Source: Volucribacter amazonae (GTDB lineage Bacteria > Pseudomonadota > Gammaproteobacteria > Enterobacterales > Pasteurellaceae). From it: a stretch of 64,000 nt of DNA. The DNA is taken from the NCBI RefSeq assembly GCF_029783845.1, contig NZ_LWID01000001.1, forward strand, positions 62,001 to 126,000, given 5' to 3'. The notes beneath the pieces were generated by a model, which saw only the letters and a list, made by a program, of their open reading frames with translations, had not been told where the DNA came from and did not search any database. Of this stretch, positions 43,552-53,127 are shown in pieces. Made by a program: the position numbers and the translations under genes. Numbering within the stretch: position 1 is the stretch's first letter; each line of letters starts with the position of its first letter.

Positions 43552-45585
43552 TTACCCAGCCTCAACAAACGCCTCACGTAATTGATGTAATTGATCGCGT
43601 AATTTTGCAGCTTGTTCAAATTCCAGATTTTGAGCGGCTTTGTACATTTGTTGTTCCAATTTCTTCATTTGCTGTTGATAATCTTTCGCTGATTTTGGCG
43701 TTTGATAAAGTGCGGTAGGTTCTGCCACCCTTTTTTGTTGTTTTTTCTGTTTCGCTTTGTAATTTGCCCCTTGTCCAATATCCAATAATTCGCCTACTTT
43801 TTTATTCAATGCCTGCGGCACAATATGGTGTTCTTGGTTATAACGCATTTGCTTTTCACGGCGGCGTTGAGTTTCCTCAATGGCTTTTTGCATAGATTTG
43901 GTTATGCTATCCGCATATAAAATGGCTTTGCCTTTTAAATTGCGAGCCGCTCGCCCAATAGTTTGGATCAAAGAACGTTCCGAACGCAAAAAGCCCTCTT
44001 TATCCGCATCAAGAATTGCCACCAAAGAAACCTCTGGCATATCCAAGCCCTCTCGCAATAAGTTAATTCCTACCAAAACGTCAAATTCCCCTAAACGTAA
44101 ATCACGAATAATTTCCACCCGTTCCACCGTATCAATATCCGAATGTAAATAACGTACTCTCACATTATGTTCCGCAAGATAATCCGTTAAATCCTCTGCC
44201 ATTTTTTTGGTTAAGGTGGTAACCAACACCCGTTCATTTTGTGCTACACGCAAACGAATTTCAGATAATAAATCATCAACTTGTGTCATCACTGGACGCA
44301 CTTCAATTTCAGGATCAAGCAAACCTGTTGGACGCACCACCTGATCGATGATTTCGTTTCCTGATTTCTCTAATTCATAAGGCCCCGGCGTAGCAGAAAC
44401 ATAAATGGTTTGTGGCGCAAGCCGTTCAAATTCTTCAAAACGCAAGGGACGATTATCCAATGCCGAGGGCAAGCGAAAGCCATATTCCACTAAAGTTTCC
44501 TTGCGAGAGCGATCGCCACGATACATTCCGCCAATTTGCGGTACGGTAACATGTGATTCATCAATAATTAACAAGGCATCTGTCGGCATATAATCAAATA
44601 AGGTTGGCGGTGGTTCTCCCTCATTGCGTCCAGATAAATAACGTGAATAATTTTCAATACCTGAGCAATAACCCAATTCATTCATCATTTCAATATCAAA
44701 TTGGGTACGTTGGCTAATACGTTGTTCTTCAAGCAATTTATGTTGTTGCAAAAAATATTGTTTACGCTCGCTCAATTCCGCTTTAATTTTTTCAATAGCA
44801 TCTAAAATACGCTCTCTAGGGGTAACATAATGGGTTTTAGGATAAACCGTATAGCGTGGAACTGTACCAAAACTATGCCCAGTAAGCGGATCAAACAGGC
44901 TAAGGCGTTCTATTTCATCATCAAATAATTCCACACGCACCGCCTGGTCCTCCGATTCCGCAGGAAAAATATCAATAATTTCGCCCCGTACTCTAAAGGT
45001 TCCCCGTTGAAATGCCTGATCGTTACGGGTATATTGCAATTCGGCAAGTTGTGCCAAAATTTGCCGTTGATTAACCAATGCCCCCTGTTGTAAATGCAAC
45101 ATCATTTTTAAATAAGAATCAGGATCGCCCAAGCCATAAATGGCAGAAACTGAGGCAACCACGATCGTATCTCGCCGTTCTAAAAAAGATTTCGTTGCTG
45201 ATAATCGCATTTGTTCAATTTGATCATTAATGGAAGCATCTTTTTCAATAAAAGTATCACTGCTCGGCACATAAGCCTCTGGCTGATAATAGTCATAGTA
45301 GGATACAAAGTATTCCACCGCATTTTCTGGAAAAAAGGCTTTCATTTCCGCATAAAGCTGTGCCGCTAAGGTTTTATTCGGGGCAAGCAACATCGCAGGG
45401 CGATTTAATTGTGCAATAACATTTGCCATCGTAAAGGTTTTGCCTGACCCTGTTACCCCTAATAAGGTTTGATGAGCTAATCCATCATTTAAATTTTCAA
45501 TAATTTTAGCAATCGCTTGTGGCTGATCGCCCGAAGGTTTAAAGTCAGAATGAAGAATAAAAGGTTTGGCTGATTTTTCACGCAT
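43552..45585 (-). CDS. uvrB: Excinuclease ABC subunit B
   Basis: About 677 residues. UvrB is the damage-verifying helicase of nucleotide excision repair. Walker A GVTGSGKTFT, the beta-hairpin YYDYYQPEAYVP, Walker B LIIDESHV, and a C-terminal UVR domain (KKLEQQMYKAAQNLEFEQAAKLRDQL) for UvrC/UvrA contact are all intact. The exact start is uncertain: ATGs at 45594, 45591 and 45585 lack a clear ribosome site; 45585 gives the most typical N-terminus. Confidence 0.96.
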   Translation of the reverse strand: MREKSAKPFILHSDFKPSGDQPQAIAKIIENLNDGLAHQTLLGVTGSGKTFTMANVIAQLNRPAMLLAPNKTLAAQLYAEMKAFFPENAVEYFVSYYDYYQPEAYVPSSDTFIEKDASINDQIEQMRLSATKSFLERRDTIVVASVSAIYGLGDPDSYLKMMLHLQQGALVNQRQILAQLAELQYTRNDQAFQRGTFRVRGEIIDIFPAESEDQAVRVELFDDEIERLSLFDPLTGHSFGTVPRYTVYPKTHYVTPRERILDAIEKIKAELSERKQYFLQQHKLLEEQRISQRTQFDIEMMNELGYCSGIENYSRYLSGRNEGEPPPTLFDYMPTDALLIIDESHVTVPQIGGMYRGDRSRKETLVEYGFRLPSALDNRPLRFEEFERLAPQTIYVSATPGPYELEKSGNEIIDQVVRPTGLLDPEIEVRPVMTQVDDLLSEIRLRVAQNERVLVTTLTKKMAEDLTDYLAEHNVRVRYLHSDIDTVERVEIIRDLRLGEFDVLVGINLLREGLDMPEVSLVAILDADKEGFLRSERSLIQTIGRAARNLKGKAILYADSITKSMQKAIEETQRRREKQMRYNQEHHIVPQALNKKVGELLDIGQGANYKAKQKKQQKRVAEPTALYQTPKSAKDYQQQMKKLEQQMYKAAQNLEFEQAAKLRDQLHQLREAFVEAG

Positions 45586-45850
45586 AATCATCACTATGTT
45601 ATCAATTTATTGTTGAATAGCTATTCTAACACAATGCAAAAGTGCGGTCATTTTTGCAAAAAATTTTAAGTTTTACACAGACTTATCTTTGTCAAGAGTA
45701 TTCGCTCAAATTTTTATAAAAAATATTTTCATTTTTTACTGGAAATTTCTTAACTTATTGATATATAAAGAAATGACATTTTACAACCAATTTCCCTTTC
45801 CTCCCTCTATCCCCCTTGATTTATCAGGGCTGAACGATTTTTCTTGAAAA

Positions 45851-45884
45851 TAATCCACAAAGTTATCCACAGCAACTGTGGATA
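45851..45884. promoter_or_regulatory. Cluster of DnaA-box-like sites
   Basis: A perfect TTATCCACA (45863-45871), a one-mismatch TAATCCACA (45851-45859), and a site on the opposite strand (CTGTGGATA, 45876-45884) lie within 34 bp next to very AT-rich DNA (45885-45960). The central pair forms TATCCACAG/CTGTGGATA. It sits in the uvrB/tRNA-Asn gap and could be a minor DnaA-binding locus. Confidence 0.55.
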
Positions 45885-45961
45885 GAAAAAAAAGAATAGA
45901 TTTAATAGGCACAACAAATGCCATTTAATTTTATTTTTAAAATAAAAAACACATTTTTTTG

Positions 45962-45990
45962 TTGACAAGCCAATCAAACATCTTTATCAT
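45962..45990 (+). promoter_or_regulatory. tRNA-Asn promoter
   Basis: TTGACA (45962-45967), a 17-base spacer and TATCAT (45985-45990), 31 bases before the tRNA. Near-consensus sigma-70 promoter. Confidence 0.8.
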
Positions 45991-46021
45991 TCGCCACCAT
46001 CTTGGATGATTAAAGAATTAT

Positions 46022-46097
46022 TCCTCCTTAGTTCAGTCGGTAGAACGGTGGACTGTTAATCCATATGTCGCTGGTTCAAGTCCAGCAGGAGGAGCCA
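46022..46097 (+). tRNA. tRNA-Asn (GTT)
   Basis: Acceptor TCCTCCT pairs with AGGAGGA, followed by G and an encoded CCA. The anticodon loop CTGTTAA gives anticodon GTT at 46055-46057, and GGTTCAAGTCC is a normal T-loop. It stands alone after its own promoter and before a terminator. Confidence 0.97.
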
Positions 46098-46163
46098 ATT
46101 TTTCTTTTAGTGAGTTTTTATTTGTCTCCTTTTATAAGAACTTGGTTATAACTAAAAGAATTT

Positions 46164-46200
46164 AGCCCATAGCCTGCAATATGACTATGGGCTTTTATTT
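46164..46200 (+). terminator. Terminator after tRNA-Asn
   Basis: AGCCCATAG (46164-46172) pairs with CTATGGGCT (46185-46193), followed by TTTATTTT. It ends 28 bases before the antiporter ATG, so that gene should have its own promoter or depend on read-through. Confidence 0.88.
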
Positions 46201-46227
46201 TATCCATTCAACCCTTGAGGATATATT

Positions 46228-47190
46228 ATGCTTGTTGCTAGTCTTGCCATTATCTTTGGACTTATCCTGCTAATTTGGAGTGCTGATCGTTTTATTGATG
46301 GTGCGGCAATTACCGCCAAGCATTTTGGTATGCCATCGCTATTAATTGGTATTATCATCGTAGGATTTGGTACATCTGCTCCTGAAATTATCGTTTCCAC
46401 CATTGCAGCTATCAATGGCAACCCCGGTATTGCCTTAGGCAATGCTTATGGCTCAAATATTACCAATATCGCTCTAATCCTTGGTTTAACAGCCTTAATG
46501 CGTCCCATTATGGTAACACCACAAGTCTTAAAACAAGAGTTACCTATTCTCGCCATAATTAGCTTGATTTCAGCATGGCTCATTTACGATGCCAATATTT
46601 CTCGCCTTGATGCACTGATCTTGCTAGCCATTTTTATTCTCTATATGCTTTGGACAATTCGCACAAATTTAACCCCCAAAGCTAACGCTGTAACACAAAA
46701 TAACTCACTTCCCCAAGCCAAAATGGGACTATCTCAGGCGATATTTTGGATTATCCTTGGTTTAATGTTATTAGTGGTAAGTTCACAAATGTTAGTTTGG
46801 GGAGCAGTAAACATTGCCGAATATTTTGGCGTTTCCGATTTAATCATTGGTCTGACCATTGTTGCAGTAGGCACTTCCCTCCCTGAATTAGCCTCTTCCT
46901 TAATCGCCGCTAAAAAAGGCGAACACGATTTAATTGTCGGCAATATTATCGGTTCAAATTTGTTTAATACACTCGCGGTAGTTGGCGTAGCTGGCGTAAT
47001 TCAGCCAATGCAAGTGATGCCTGAAATTTTTAGTCGGGATATGCTAATCATGTTACTCCTCACCTTTTCTTTGTTTATATTAGGCTACGGCTTTCGCCAA
47101 AAACAAGGGCAAATCACAAGAGCAAAAGGCGGATTATTATTAATGATTTATATTGGCTATAATACATATCTATTTTATACTGTGCATTAA
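46228..47190 (+). CDS. CaCA-family Ca2+/cation antiporter, YrbG type
   Basis: 320 residues, ten membrane segments, and the two alpha repeats typical of calcium/cation antiporters: IVGFGTSAPEIIVS with NAYGSNITNIALILG in the first half, and AVGTSLPELASS with GNIIGSNLFNTLAVVG in the second. GAGGATATATT precedes the ATG. Related to E. coli YrbG; whether it moves Ca2+, Na+ or K+ cannot be decided. Confidence 0.9.
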   Translation: MLVASLAIIFGLILLIWSADRFIDGAAITAKHFGMPSLLIGIIIVGFGTSAPEIIVSTIAAINGNPGIALGNAYGSNITNIALILGLTALMRPIMVTPQVLKQELPILAIISLISAWLIYDANISRLDALILLAIFILYMLWTIRTNLTPKANAVTQNNSLPQAKMGLSQAIFWIILGLMLLVVSSQMLVWGAVNIAEYFGVSDLIIGLTIVAVGTSLPELASSLIAAKKGEHDLIVGNIIGSNLFNTLAVVGVAGVIQPMQVMPEIFSRDMLIMLLLTFSLFILGYGFRQKQGQITRAKGGLLLMIYIGYNTYLFYTVH

Positions 47191-47231
47191 TTTGTTTTTA
47201 GCTATTAGCAAAATGCTTTTTCGGAAAAATT

Positions 47232-48248
47232 ATGACGATACGAACCCCATTACAAATAAGTAGTTTAACCCCACACCCTTCTTTAGAATATTGGTCTGTT
47301 TGCAAAGTTGAGGCATTATTTGAAACCCCATTTATGGAATTAGTCTATCGTGCGGCACAGGTACATCGTGAGAATTTTAATCCACGCGCCATTCAACTTT
47401 CCACCCTAATGTCAATTAAAACAGGCGGTTGCCCTGAAGATTGTAGCTATTGCCCTCAATCCGCTCGCTATCAAACAGGTGTACAAAACCAAGAAATTCT
47501 TGATGTTGAATATATTCTTGAAAAAGCCAAAATCGCTAAAGCTCGCGGAGCAGGACGTTTTTGTATGGGAGCGGCTTGGCGTGGTCCAAAACCAAAAGAT
47601 ATTAAAAAGGTTACCGAAATCATCAAAGCTGTTAAGAGCCTTGGACTAGAAACTTGCGGTACCTTTGGTTTATTACAAGACGGTATGGCGGAAGAATTAA
47701 AAGAAGCTGGGCTTGATTACTACAATCATAACCTTGATACTTCGCCTGAACATTATAAAGAAATTATTGGTACACGCCGTTTTGATGACCGTATTAACAC
47801 CCTTGGCAAAGTGCGAAATGCTGGCTTAAAAGTTTGCTGTGGTGGTATTGTTGGTATGAATGAAACCCGTAAAGAACGAGCAGGATTAATCGCTAGCCTA
47901 GCCAATTTAGATCCTCAGCCCGAATCTGTTCCCATTAACCAATTAGTGGCAGTAGAAGGCACACCATTATTTAATGCAGAAAAACTGGATTGGACAGAAT
48001 TTGTACGCACCATTGCTGTCGCACGTATTACGATGCCAAAAAGTTATGTCCGCCTTTCCGCAGGACGTCAGGGTATGAGCGAAGAAATGCAGGCTATGTG
48101 CTTTATGGCTGGAGCAAATTCTATTTTCTATGGGGATAAATTATTAGTAACAGAAAACCCAGAAGAAGATCACGACCAAGAATTAATGGCAAAACTCGAT
48201 CTTGAACCAGAAACAGAACATAATCGGTTGAAATCCGATAAACAATAA
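47232..48248 (+). CDS. bioB: Biotin synthase
   Basis: 338-residue radical-SAM enzyme inserting sulfur into dethiobiotin. The SAM cluster motif is CPEDCSYC (CxxxCxxC) and the auxiliary-cluster region (CMGAAWRGPK; YNHNLDTSPE; CCGGIVGMNE; RLSAGRQGM) is intact. It stands alone: no other bio gene is in the window. GGAAAAATT precedes the ATG. Confidence 0.96.
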   Translation: MTIRTPLQISSLTPHPSLEYWSVCKVEALFETPFMELVYRAAQVHRENFNPRAIQLSTLMSIKTGGCPEDCSYCPQSARYQTGVQNQEILDVEYILEKAKIAKARGAGRFCMGAAWRGPKPKDIKKVTEIIKAVKSLGLETCGTFGLLQDGMAEELKEAGLDYYNHNLDTSPEHYKEIIGTRRFDDRINTLGKVRNAGLKVCCGGIVGMNETRKERAGLIASLANLDPQPESVPINQLVAVEGTPLFNAEKLDWTEFVRTIAVARITMPKSYVRLSAGRQGMSEEMQAMCFMAGANSIFYGDKLLVTENPEEDHDQELMAKLDLEPETEHNRLKSDKQ

Positions 48249-48265
48249 TTCTTATACTTAATATA

Positions 48266-48315
48266 AAAGTGCGGTAGGTTTTTCAAAAGTTTTCTCCAAA
48301 ACGACCGCACTTTTT
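48266..48315. terminator. Bidirectional terminator from paired uptake signals
   Basis: AAAGTGCGGT (48266-48275) and ACCGCACTTT (48304-48313) face each other between convergent bioB and the BCCT gene; T-runs occur on both outward sides. Likely terminator for both genes. Confidence 0.78.
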
Positions 48316-48335
48316 ATCATCTTTCCTCTATATAA

Positions 48336-50276
48336 TTAAATATTTTCTATCTCCAAATCCTGTGCCAAATAATGTTCATATTGTTGTAGAATATCAGCGA
48401 TTAATTCATTTTTTTGCAAATGCTGTATTTCATAAGGAGATGAGTGAATATTACTTTTTGCTAGCACTTGATAAAGTTTTTCCTGTTCATAATTAATATT
48501 TTTTTCTAATTCAAGTTTATATTCAAATTGTTGTTCATTTTGTAATTGGATAGTCAATAAAATATAAGGTTGTATCTGATTAAATTCACTTTCTAAATGT
48601 ACATTTAATTCATAAATCCCAATTAATTCTTGGCGTAATTCACGCATCGCTGGCAAGGCGGTATGTTTTAAATAAGTAATAACCTCTTGTTTATTATGTT
48701 GAGTTAATAATTGGTTTAATTGAGCACGCCAATCATCATTAAGCCAATTTTGCTGATTATGTTCGCTATTATGGTAATAATAATCTAAACGCAATCCCTT
48801 TAATAAGCTCATTGCCATAATTAACATTAATAATACAAAGGGCAAAGAAAAAATCAGCATAGTGGCTTGCAATGCCTCTGTGCCACCAATTTCAAATAAA
48901 ATAAAGGTAACGGTTGCTAAGATTGCTCCCCACATAATGGCTTGCCAACGGGGGGCTATCAGGCTTTTATCCTTTGATGCAAGATTATTTAAGATATAAA
49001 TACCAAAATCAATGGTGGTAATAAAAAATAAGCTAATGACTGCAAGGGCAATAAATTGTGAAATAGTTGATAAGGGCAAATAAGATAAAAAAGCAAATAA
49101 TAATTTACCCGATTGATCGATCAGTGCTTTTAATTGTCCATTAGCAATATGTTCATTAATCCAAATAACGCCATTACCAAAGACGGTAAACCATAAAATA
49201 AAAAATAAACTAGGCACAACTAAAATACCAAAAATAAATTCTCTTACGGTTCTTCCTTTGGAAATACGGGCAATAAAAATACCAAAAGCTGGCGCCCAAG
49301 AAAACCACCATGCCCAATAAAGAATTGTCCATTGTTTAAACCATTCTATATTTTCAGGCTGATAAACATAAGTACGAAAGCCTACATTGACAAAACTACT
49401 GAGATAATAGCCAATATTTTCTGTAAACGCCGATAATAAATACGCCGTTGGTCCGACAACTAAGACAAATAACATTAACAATAAGGCGAGTACTAAATTT
49501 AATTCACTCACTAAACGTAAACCATTGGCAAGGCGTTTCATTGAGATGAAAATCGCAATAATAAATACACCAGCTAAGATCACTTGCGTGGTTAATCTGC
49601 CTTCGGGGAACGCCATCGTTAAGCGAATGGCACTATAAGCGAGAGTACAAATAATACCGAATAAACTGGTACAAAGCCCAAGAATATCAATAATATCGCC
49701 TAATTTACCGTCAATTTTTTGCTTAAAAAAAGGATAAAAACAAGAACGTAACGCCAGCGGTAATTTATAGCGAAAACCAAAATAAGCAATGGCTAAGGCG
49801 ATAACACCATAAATTGCCCAAGCATTCACGCTCCAATGAAAAATACTTTGAAAAACCGCATCACGTTCTAATTGATTATGACTAAGGGGATCTAAAAAGT
49901 GCGACAGAGGTTCAGCAACGCCGAGAAACACGATACCAATTCCCATGCCTGCGGTAAATAATAAGGCGAACCAAGAGCCTAAAGAAAACTCTGGTTCATC
50001 ATCATCGTTACCTAATTTAATATCGCCATAAGGGGTTAAAGCGAGGAAAATCAGAAAAAAGATAAATCCTGCACTGGTAAGTACATAAAACCAGCTAAAT
50101 TGGGTAAAAATAAACTCTCTTATCCAAGCAAGATAATGCAATGCTTGTTGCGGTTGCCAAATGACCAAGCCGATAATGATGCCACAAAAACATAAACTGG
50201 TTAGCACCACATTGAGATTAAAGGTGGAAGAAGCAAATAACCGCATAGTTACTCTGATAAGTTTATTTTTATTCAA
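48336..50276 (-). CDS. BCCT-family transporter (betaine/choline type), second copy
   Basis: About 646 residues, twelve membrane segments plus a long cytosolic C-terminal tail as in BetT-like proteins. Family motifs: GMGIGIVFLGVAEPL and the Trp-rich segment YWAWWFSWAPAFGIFIARIS. The tail (LRQELIGIYELNVHLESEF) parallels that of the upstream paralogue. Start is uncertain: TTG at 50276, or ATG at 50246 with a weak AGAG site. A strong terminator separates it from the paralogue, so it is probably expressed at a lower level by read-through or from a short promoter. Substrate likely choline or betaine. Confidence 0.88.
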   Translation of the reverse strand: MNKNKLIRVTMRLFASSTFNLNVVLTSLCFCGIIIGLVIWQPQQALHYLAWIREFIFTQFSWFYVLTSAGFIFFLIFLALTPYGDIKLGNDDDEPEFSLGSWFALLFTAGMGIGIVFLGVAEPLSHFLDPLSHNQLERDAVFQSIFHWSVNAWAIYGVIALAIAYFGFRYKLPLALRSCFYPFFKQKIDGKLGDIIDILGLCTSLFGIICTLAYSAIRLTMAFPEGRLTTQVILAGVFIIAIFISMKRLANGLRLVSELNLVLALLLMLFVLVVGPTAYLLSAFTENIGYYLSSFVNVGFRTYVYQPENIEWFKQWTILYWAWWFSWAPAFGIFIARISKGRTVREFIFGILVVPSLFFILWFTVFGNGVIWINEHIANGQLKALIDQSGKLLFAFLSYLPLSTISQFIALAVISLFFITTIDFGIYILNNLASKDKSLIAPRWQAIMWGAILATVTFILFEIGGTEALQATMLIFSLPFVLLMLIMAMSLLKGLRLDYYYHNSEHNQQNWLNDDWRAQLNQLLTQHNKQEVITYLKHTALPAMRELRQELIGIYELNVHLESEFNQIQPYILLTIQLQNEQQFEYKLELEKNINYEQEKLYQVLAKSNIHSSPYEIQHLQKNELIADILQQYEHYLAQDLEIENI

Positions 50277-50285
50277 TTTCTATCC

Positions 50286-50319
50286 ATAAAAAAGCACTTG
50301 GTGCGATTGCACCAAGTGT
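50286..50319 (-). terminator. Intrinsic terminator between the two BCCT genes
   Basis: CACTTGGTGC (50295-50304), loop GATT, GCACCAAGTG (50309-50318); on the minus strand CTTTTTT follows. Only 8 bases follow the stop of the upstream BCCT gene. Confidence 0.93.
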
Positions 50320-50326
50320 TTATGTC

Positions 50327-52354
50327 CTACTCAGCTAATTCTGTTTGTTCGTGTGCCATAAGCTCTTGACCCACATCATCAAGCAAGGTGAGATAACGTT
50401 CATATTGGCGTAATATATCCGCAATCAATTCGTTGCGTGTCATATATTGTACGTCATAACCTGCTCGCCCATCAAAGAAATAAGTAATAGGCTGATAAGT
50501 TGTGGCATGTTGAATATGCGGTAAATGTTCATCGTTAATTAACTGTTCTGACACTTCATAACTTACCGATTTGATACCATACATAAAATCACGCATTGAT
50601 TCTTTTTTGATAATGATTTCAACGCTTGGCTCATCTTGTTCAAAATTATGTACCACTTCAACATTTAAATTATGCACGCCAATAAGCTCTTGTCTCAGTT
50701 CCCGCATTGCTGGCAAGGCGGTATGTTTGAGGAATTTTAGAATATCTTTTTCCTGTGTTTGGTTAAGCATTTGATTTAAACGCTCTTTCCATTTATCGCC
50801 TGTCCAGTACATACTGGTTGGAGTAACCTTAGCATCAAAATATTTTTTATCAGCACTTAACCCTTTCCATAAACTAAAGCACATAATTAACATTAATAAG
50901 GCAAAAGGTAATGCGGCGATTAAGGTCATGGTTTGTAATGCCCCTAAGCCACCTAATTCCATAAGGACAATGGCAACAATGGACATTAATAAGCCCCACA
51001 TCATAGCCTGCCAACGTGGCGAGGTTAAACTTTTATCACGAGAGGCAATATTATTTAACACATAAATACCTGAATCCGCTGAAGTGATAAAGAATAATGC
51101 AATGATCACTAACGCCGAGATCCCTGTAATAGTAGAAAACGGTAAATAATTTAAATATTCAAACAATAATTTTTCTGGTGCATAAATCAGTTCGTGTAAT
51201 GCACCATTGGCGACATGGGTATCAATCCAAATGGCACTATTACCAAAAATCGTAAACCAAAATACACAAAATAGGCTTGGTACAGCTAATACCCCAAAGA
51301 TAAATTCACGAATGGTTCTACCACGAGAGATACGGGCAATAAATAAGCCCACGAAAGGCGCCCAAGAACACCACCAAGCCCAGTAAAGAATTGTCCAACC
51401 TGTAAACCAGCCGGTATTTTCAGACTCATAAATATAGGTTTTAAAACTTAAACCAATCAGGTTACTCAGATAAGTCCCTAAATTATCACTGAAAGAAGAT
51501 AATAAATATAGCGTAGGGCCAGCAACCAATACAAATAGCATTAATAAAAACGCCAAAACAAGGTTAATCTCACTTAATAATTTTACCCCTTTACCCACGC
51601 CAGAAATGGCAGAGAAAACCGCAAGCCCCATCACAATGGCAATAATCACAATTTTCAATGTAAAGGTATTCTCTGAAACAAAACCCATTTGTTCCAAGCC
51701 AGCACCAAGCTGAGATGCACCGATACCCAAAGTCGTAATAATACCAAATAAGGTGGCAATCAAAGCTAAAATATCAATAATATCGCCTAATTTGCCATTA
51801 ATACGATCCTTTAATAGGGGGTAAAAACAAGATCTTAAGGCTAGCGGTAATTTATAACGGAAAGCAAAATAAGCTAAAGCTAAGGCAATCACACCATACA
51901 CAGACCACGCATGCACTCCCCAGTGAAAGAAGGTATGTAACAAGGCTTCCTGTTGTTTATGTTCCGCACTGCCTGTGGTAATGGAGGAGAAATAATGGGT
52001 TAAGGGTTCGGCTACACCAAAAAACATTAATCCCACGCCCATACCTGCCGCAAATAACATTGCTAGCCAAGAAAGGAAAGAAAACTCAGGTTCATCTTCA
52101 TTCATACCTAATTTGATATTACCCAAGTTACTAATGGATAAAATAAACAAAAAACTCAGGAAAATAGAAAAAGCAATAATATAAAACCAGCTAAAATTGG
52201 CAAAAATTCCCGATTTAATGCTATCCAATATCACTTGGCTATCCTGTGGTAAACCAACAGTTAATACCACCAATAAGACAACTAAAAAAATGGTAATTGA
52301 AATGACAAAAGGATTAAACGAAGATTTATTTTGTAAAAACTTTGCAATAAACAA
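50327..52354 (-). CDS. BCCT-family transporter (betaine/choline type), first copy
   Basis: 675 residues with the same build as its downstream paralogue: twelve membrane segments, GMGVGLMFFGVAEPL, YWAWWCSWAPFVGLFIARIS, and a long BetT-like tail that may sense osmotic stress. The start is TTG at 52354 with AGGAG eight bases upstream; the nearer ATG is out of frame. BetT-type proteins take up choline, but no betaine-synthesis genes are nearby, so substrate is inferred from family only. Two palindromic repeats lie in its leader side (52394-52685); no other gene is in that 359-bp gap. Confidence 0.9.
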   Translation of the reverse strand: MFIAKFLQNKSSFNPFVISITIFLVVLLVVLTVGLPQDSQVILDSIKSGIFANFSWFYIIAFSIFLSFLFILSISNLGNIKLGMNEDEPEFSFLSWLAMLFAAGMGVGLMFFGVAEPLTHYFSSITTGSAEHKQQEALLHTFFHWGVHAWSVYGVIALALAYFAFRYKLPLALRSCFYPLLKDRINGKLGDIIDILALIATLFGIITTLGIGASQLGAGLEQMGFVSENTFTLKIVIIAIVMGLAVFSAISGVGKGVKLLSEINLVLAFLLMLFVLVAGPTLYLLSSFSDNLGTYLSNLIGLSFKTYIYESENTGWFTGWTILYWAWWCSWAPFVGLFIARISRGRTIREFIFGVLAVPSLFCVFWFTIFGNSAIWIDTHVANGALHELIYAPEKLLFEYLNYLPFSTITGISALVIIALFFITSADSGIYVLNNIASRDKSLTSPRWQAMMWGLLMSIVAIVLMELGGLGALQTMTLIAALPFALLMLIMCFSLWKGLSADKKYFDAKVTPTSMYWTGDKWKERLNQMLNQTQEKDILKFLKHTALPAMRELRQELIGVHNLNVEVVHNFEQDEPSVEIIIKKESMRDFMYGIKSVSYEVSEQLINDEHLPHIQHATTYQPITYFFDGRAGYDVQYMTRNELIADILRQYERYLTLLDDVGQELMAHEQTELAE

Positions 52355-52393
52355 AAGACATACTCCTATTAATAAAATAATCAGATCAAAATT

Positions 52394-52500
52394 CTAGTCG
52401 TTTCAATTTAAAATAAGACAAGGCAGCACGCCTAAGACAGCACAAAGAGTACGGCAAGGCGTGTCAGCACTGTATTATGTTAAAGTGGGACGACTAGTAT
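52394..52500. repeat. TATAGTCG palindromic repeat, full-length
   Basis: About 106 bp from TCTAGTCGTTTCAATTTAAA to GTTAAAGTGGGACGACTAG, with inner AGCACGCC / GGCGTGTC arms. It lies 40 bp upstream of the BCCT start. Confidence 0.88.
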
Positions 52501-52602
52501 CATCTCATCATCTAACGACAATATAAAAAAGATAACCACAGAGGAAGAAAATTTTGCCTTGTGGTTACATAAAATAGCGATAACTTAAAATGTGTAAAAT
52601 AA

Positions 52603-52685
52603 TATAGTCGTTTCAATTTAAAATGAAACAAGGCGGTACGGCGAGGCGTACCAACACTGTATCATTTTAAAGTGGAGCGACTATA
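52603..52685. repeat. TATAGTCG palindromic repeat, 83-bp form
   Basis: Perfect ends TATAGTCG...CGACTATA and a short core GGCGGTACGGCGAGGCGTACC. Nearly identical, on the opposite strand, to the copy at 55015-55097. It follows the grxD stop by about 30 bp. Confidence 0.92.
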
Positions 52686-52713
52686 AAAATTAACAGCTAT
52701 AAGTTAATCTCTA

Positions 52714-53043
52714 TTATTCTTGTGCATATTTTTCTGCGGTTTGTTTTAATAGGCTTTGTAATTCGCCTTGTTGAAACATTTCTAAAATAATATCACAACC
52801 GCCGACTAACTCCCCCTCTACCCATAATTGTGGGAAAGTCGGCCAATTCGCATATTTAGGTAATTCTGCACGAATATCAGGGTGTTGTAATATATCCACA
52901 TAACCAAAAGGCACTTGGCAATTGATTAATGCCTCAACCGCACGAGCAGAAAAACCGCAAGACGGAAATTTTGGCGAACCTTTCATATAAATTAAAATAG
53001 GGTTCTCACTAATTTGTTGTTTAATTCTTTCTAAAGTTTCCAT
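52714..53043 (-). CDS. grxD: Monothiol glutaredoxin
   Basis: 109 residues with the CGFS active site (SCGFSARAVEAL), the TFPQLWVEGELVGG cis-proline region and the C-terminal GCDI segment. Monothiol glutaredoxins carry and transfer [2Fe-2S] clusters. GAGGTAAAAA precedes the ATG. Stand-alone gene. Confidence 0.95.
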   Translation of the reverse strand: METLERIKQQISENPILIYMKGSPKFPSCGFSARAVEALINCQVPFGYVDILQHPDIRAELPKYANWPTFPQLWVEGELVGGCDIILEMFQQGELQSLLKQTAEKYAQE

Positions 53044-53127
53044 TTTTTACCTCAAGATAAACAAAATTTGTCAATAAATAAACAATTGACGCAAGAGTAT
53101 AACATAGACCTTGGCGATCACAAAAAA

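Noticed and set aside
45851..45884. DnaA-box cluster as the chromosomal origin
   Set aside because: Only three boxes, no mnmG/rsmG/dnaA neighbourhood and no proper unwinding repeats; kept as a minor binding locus.
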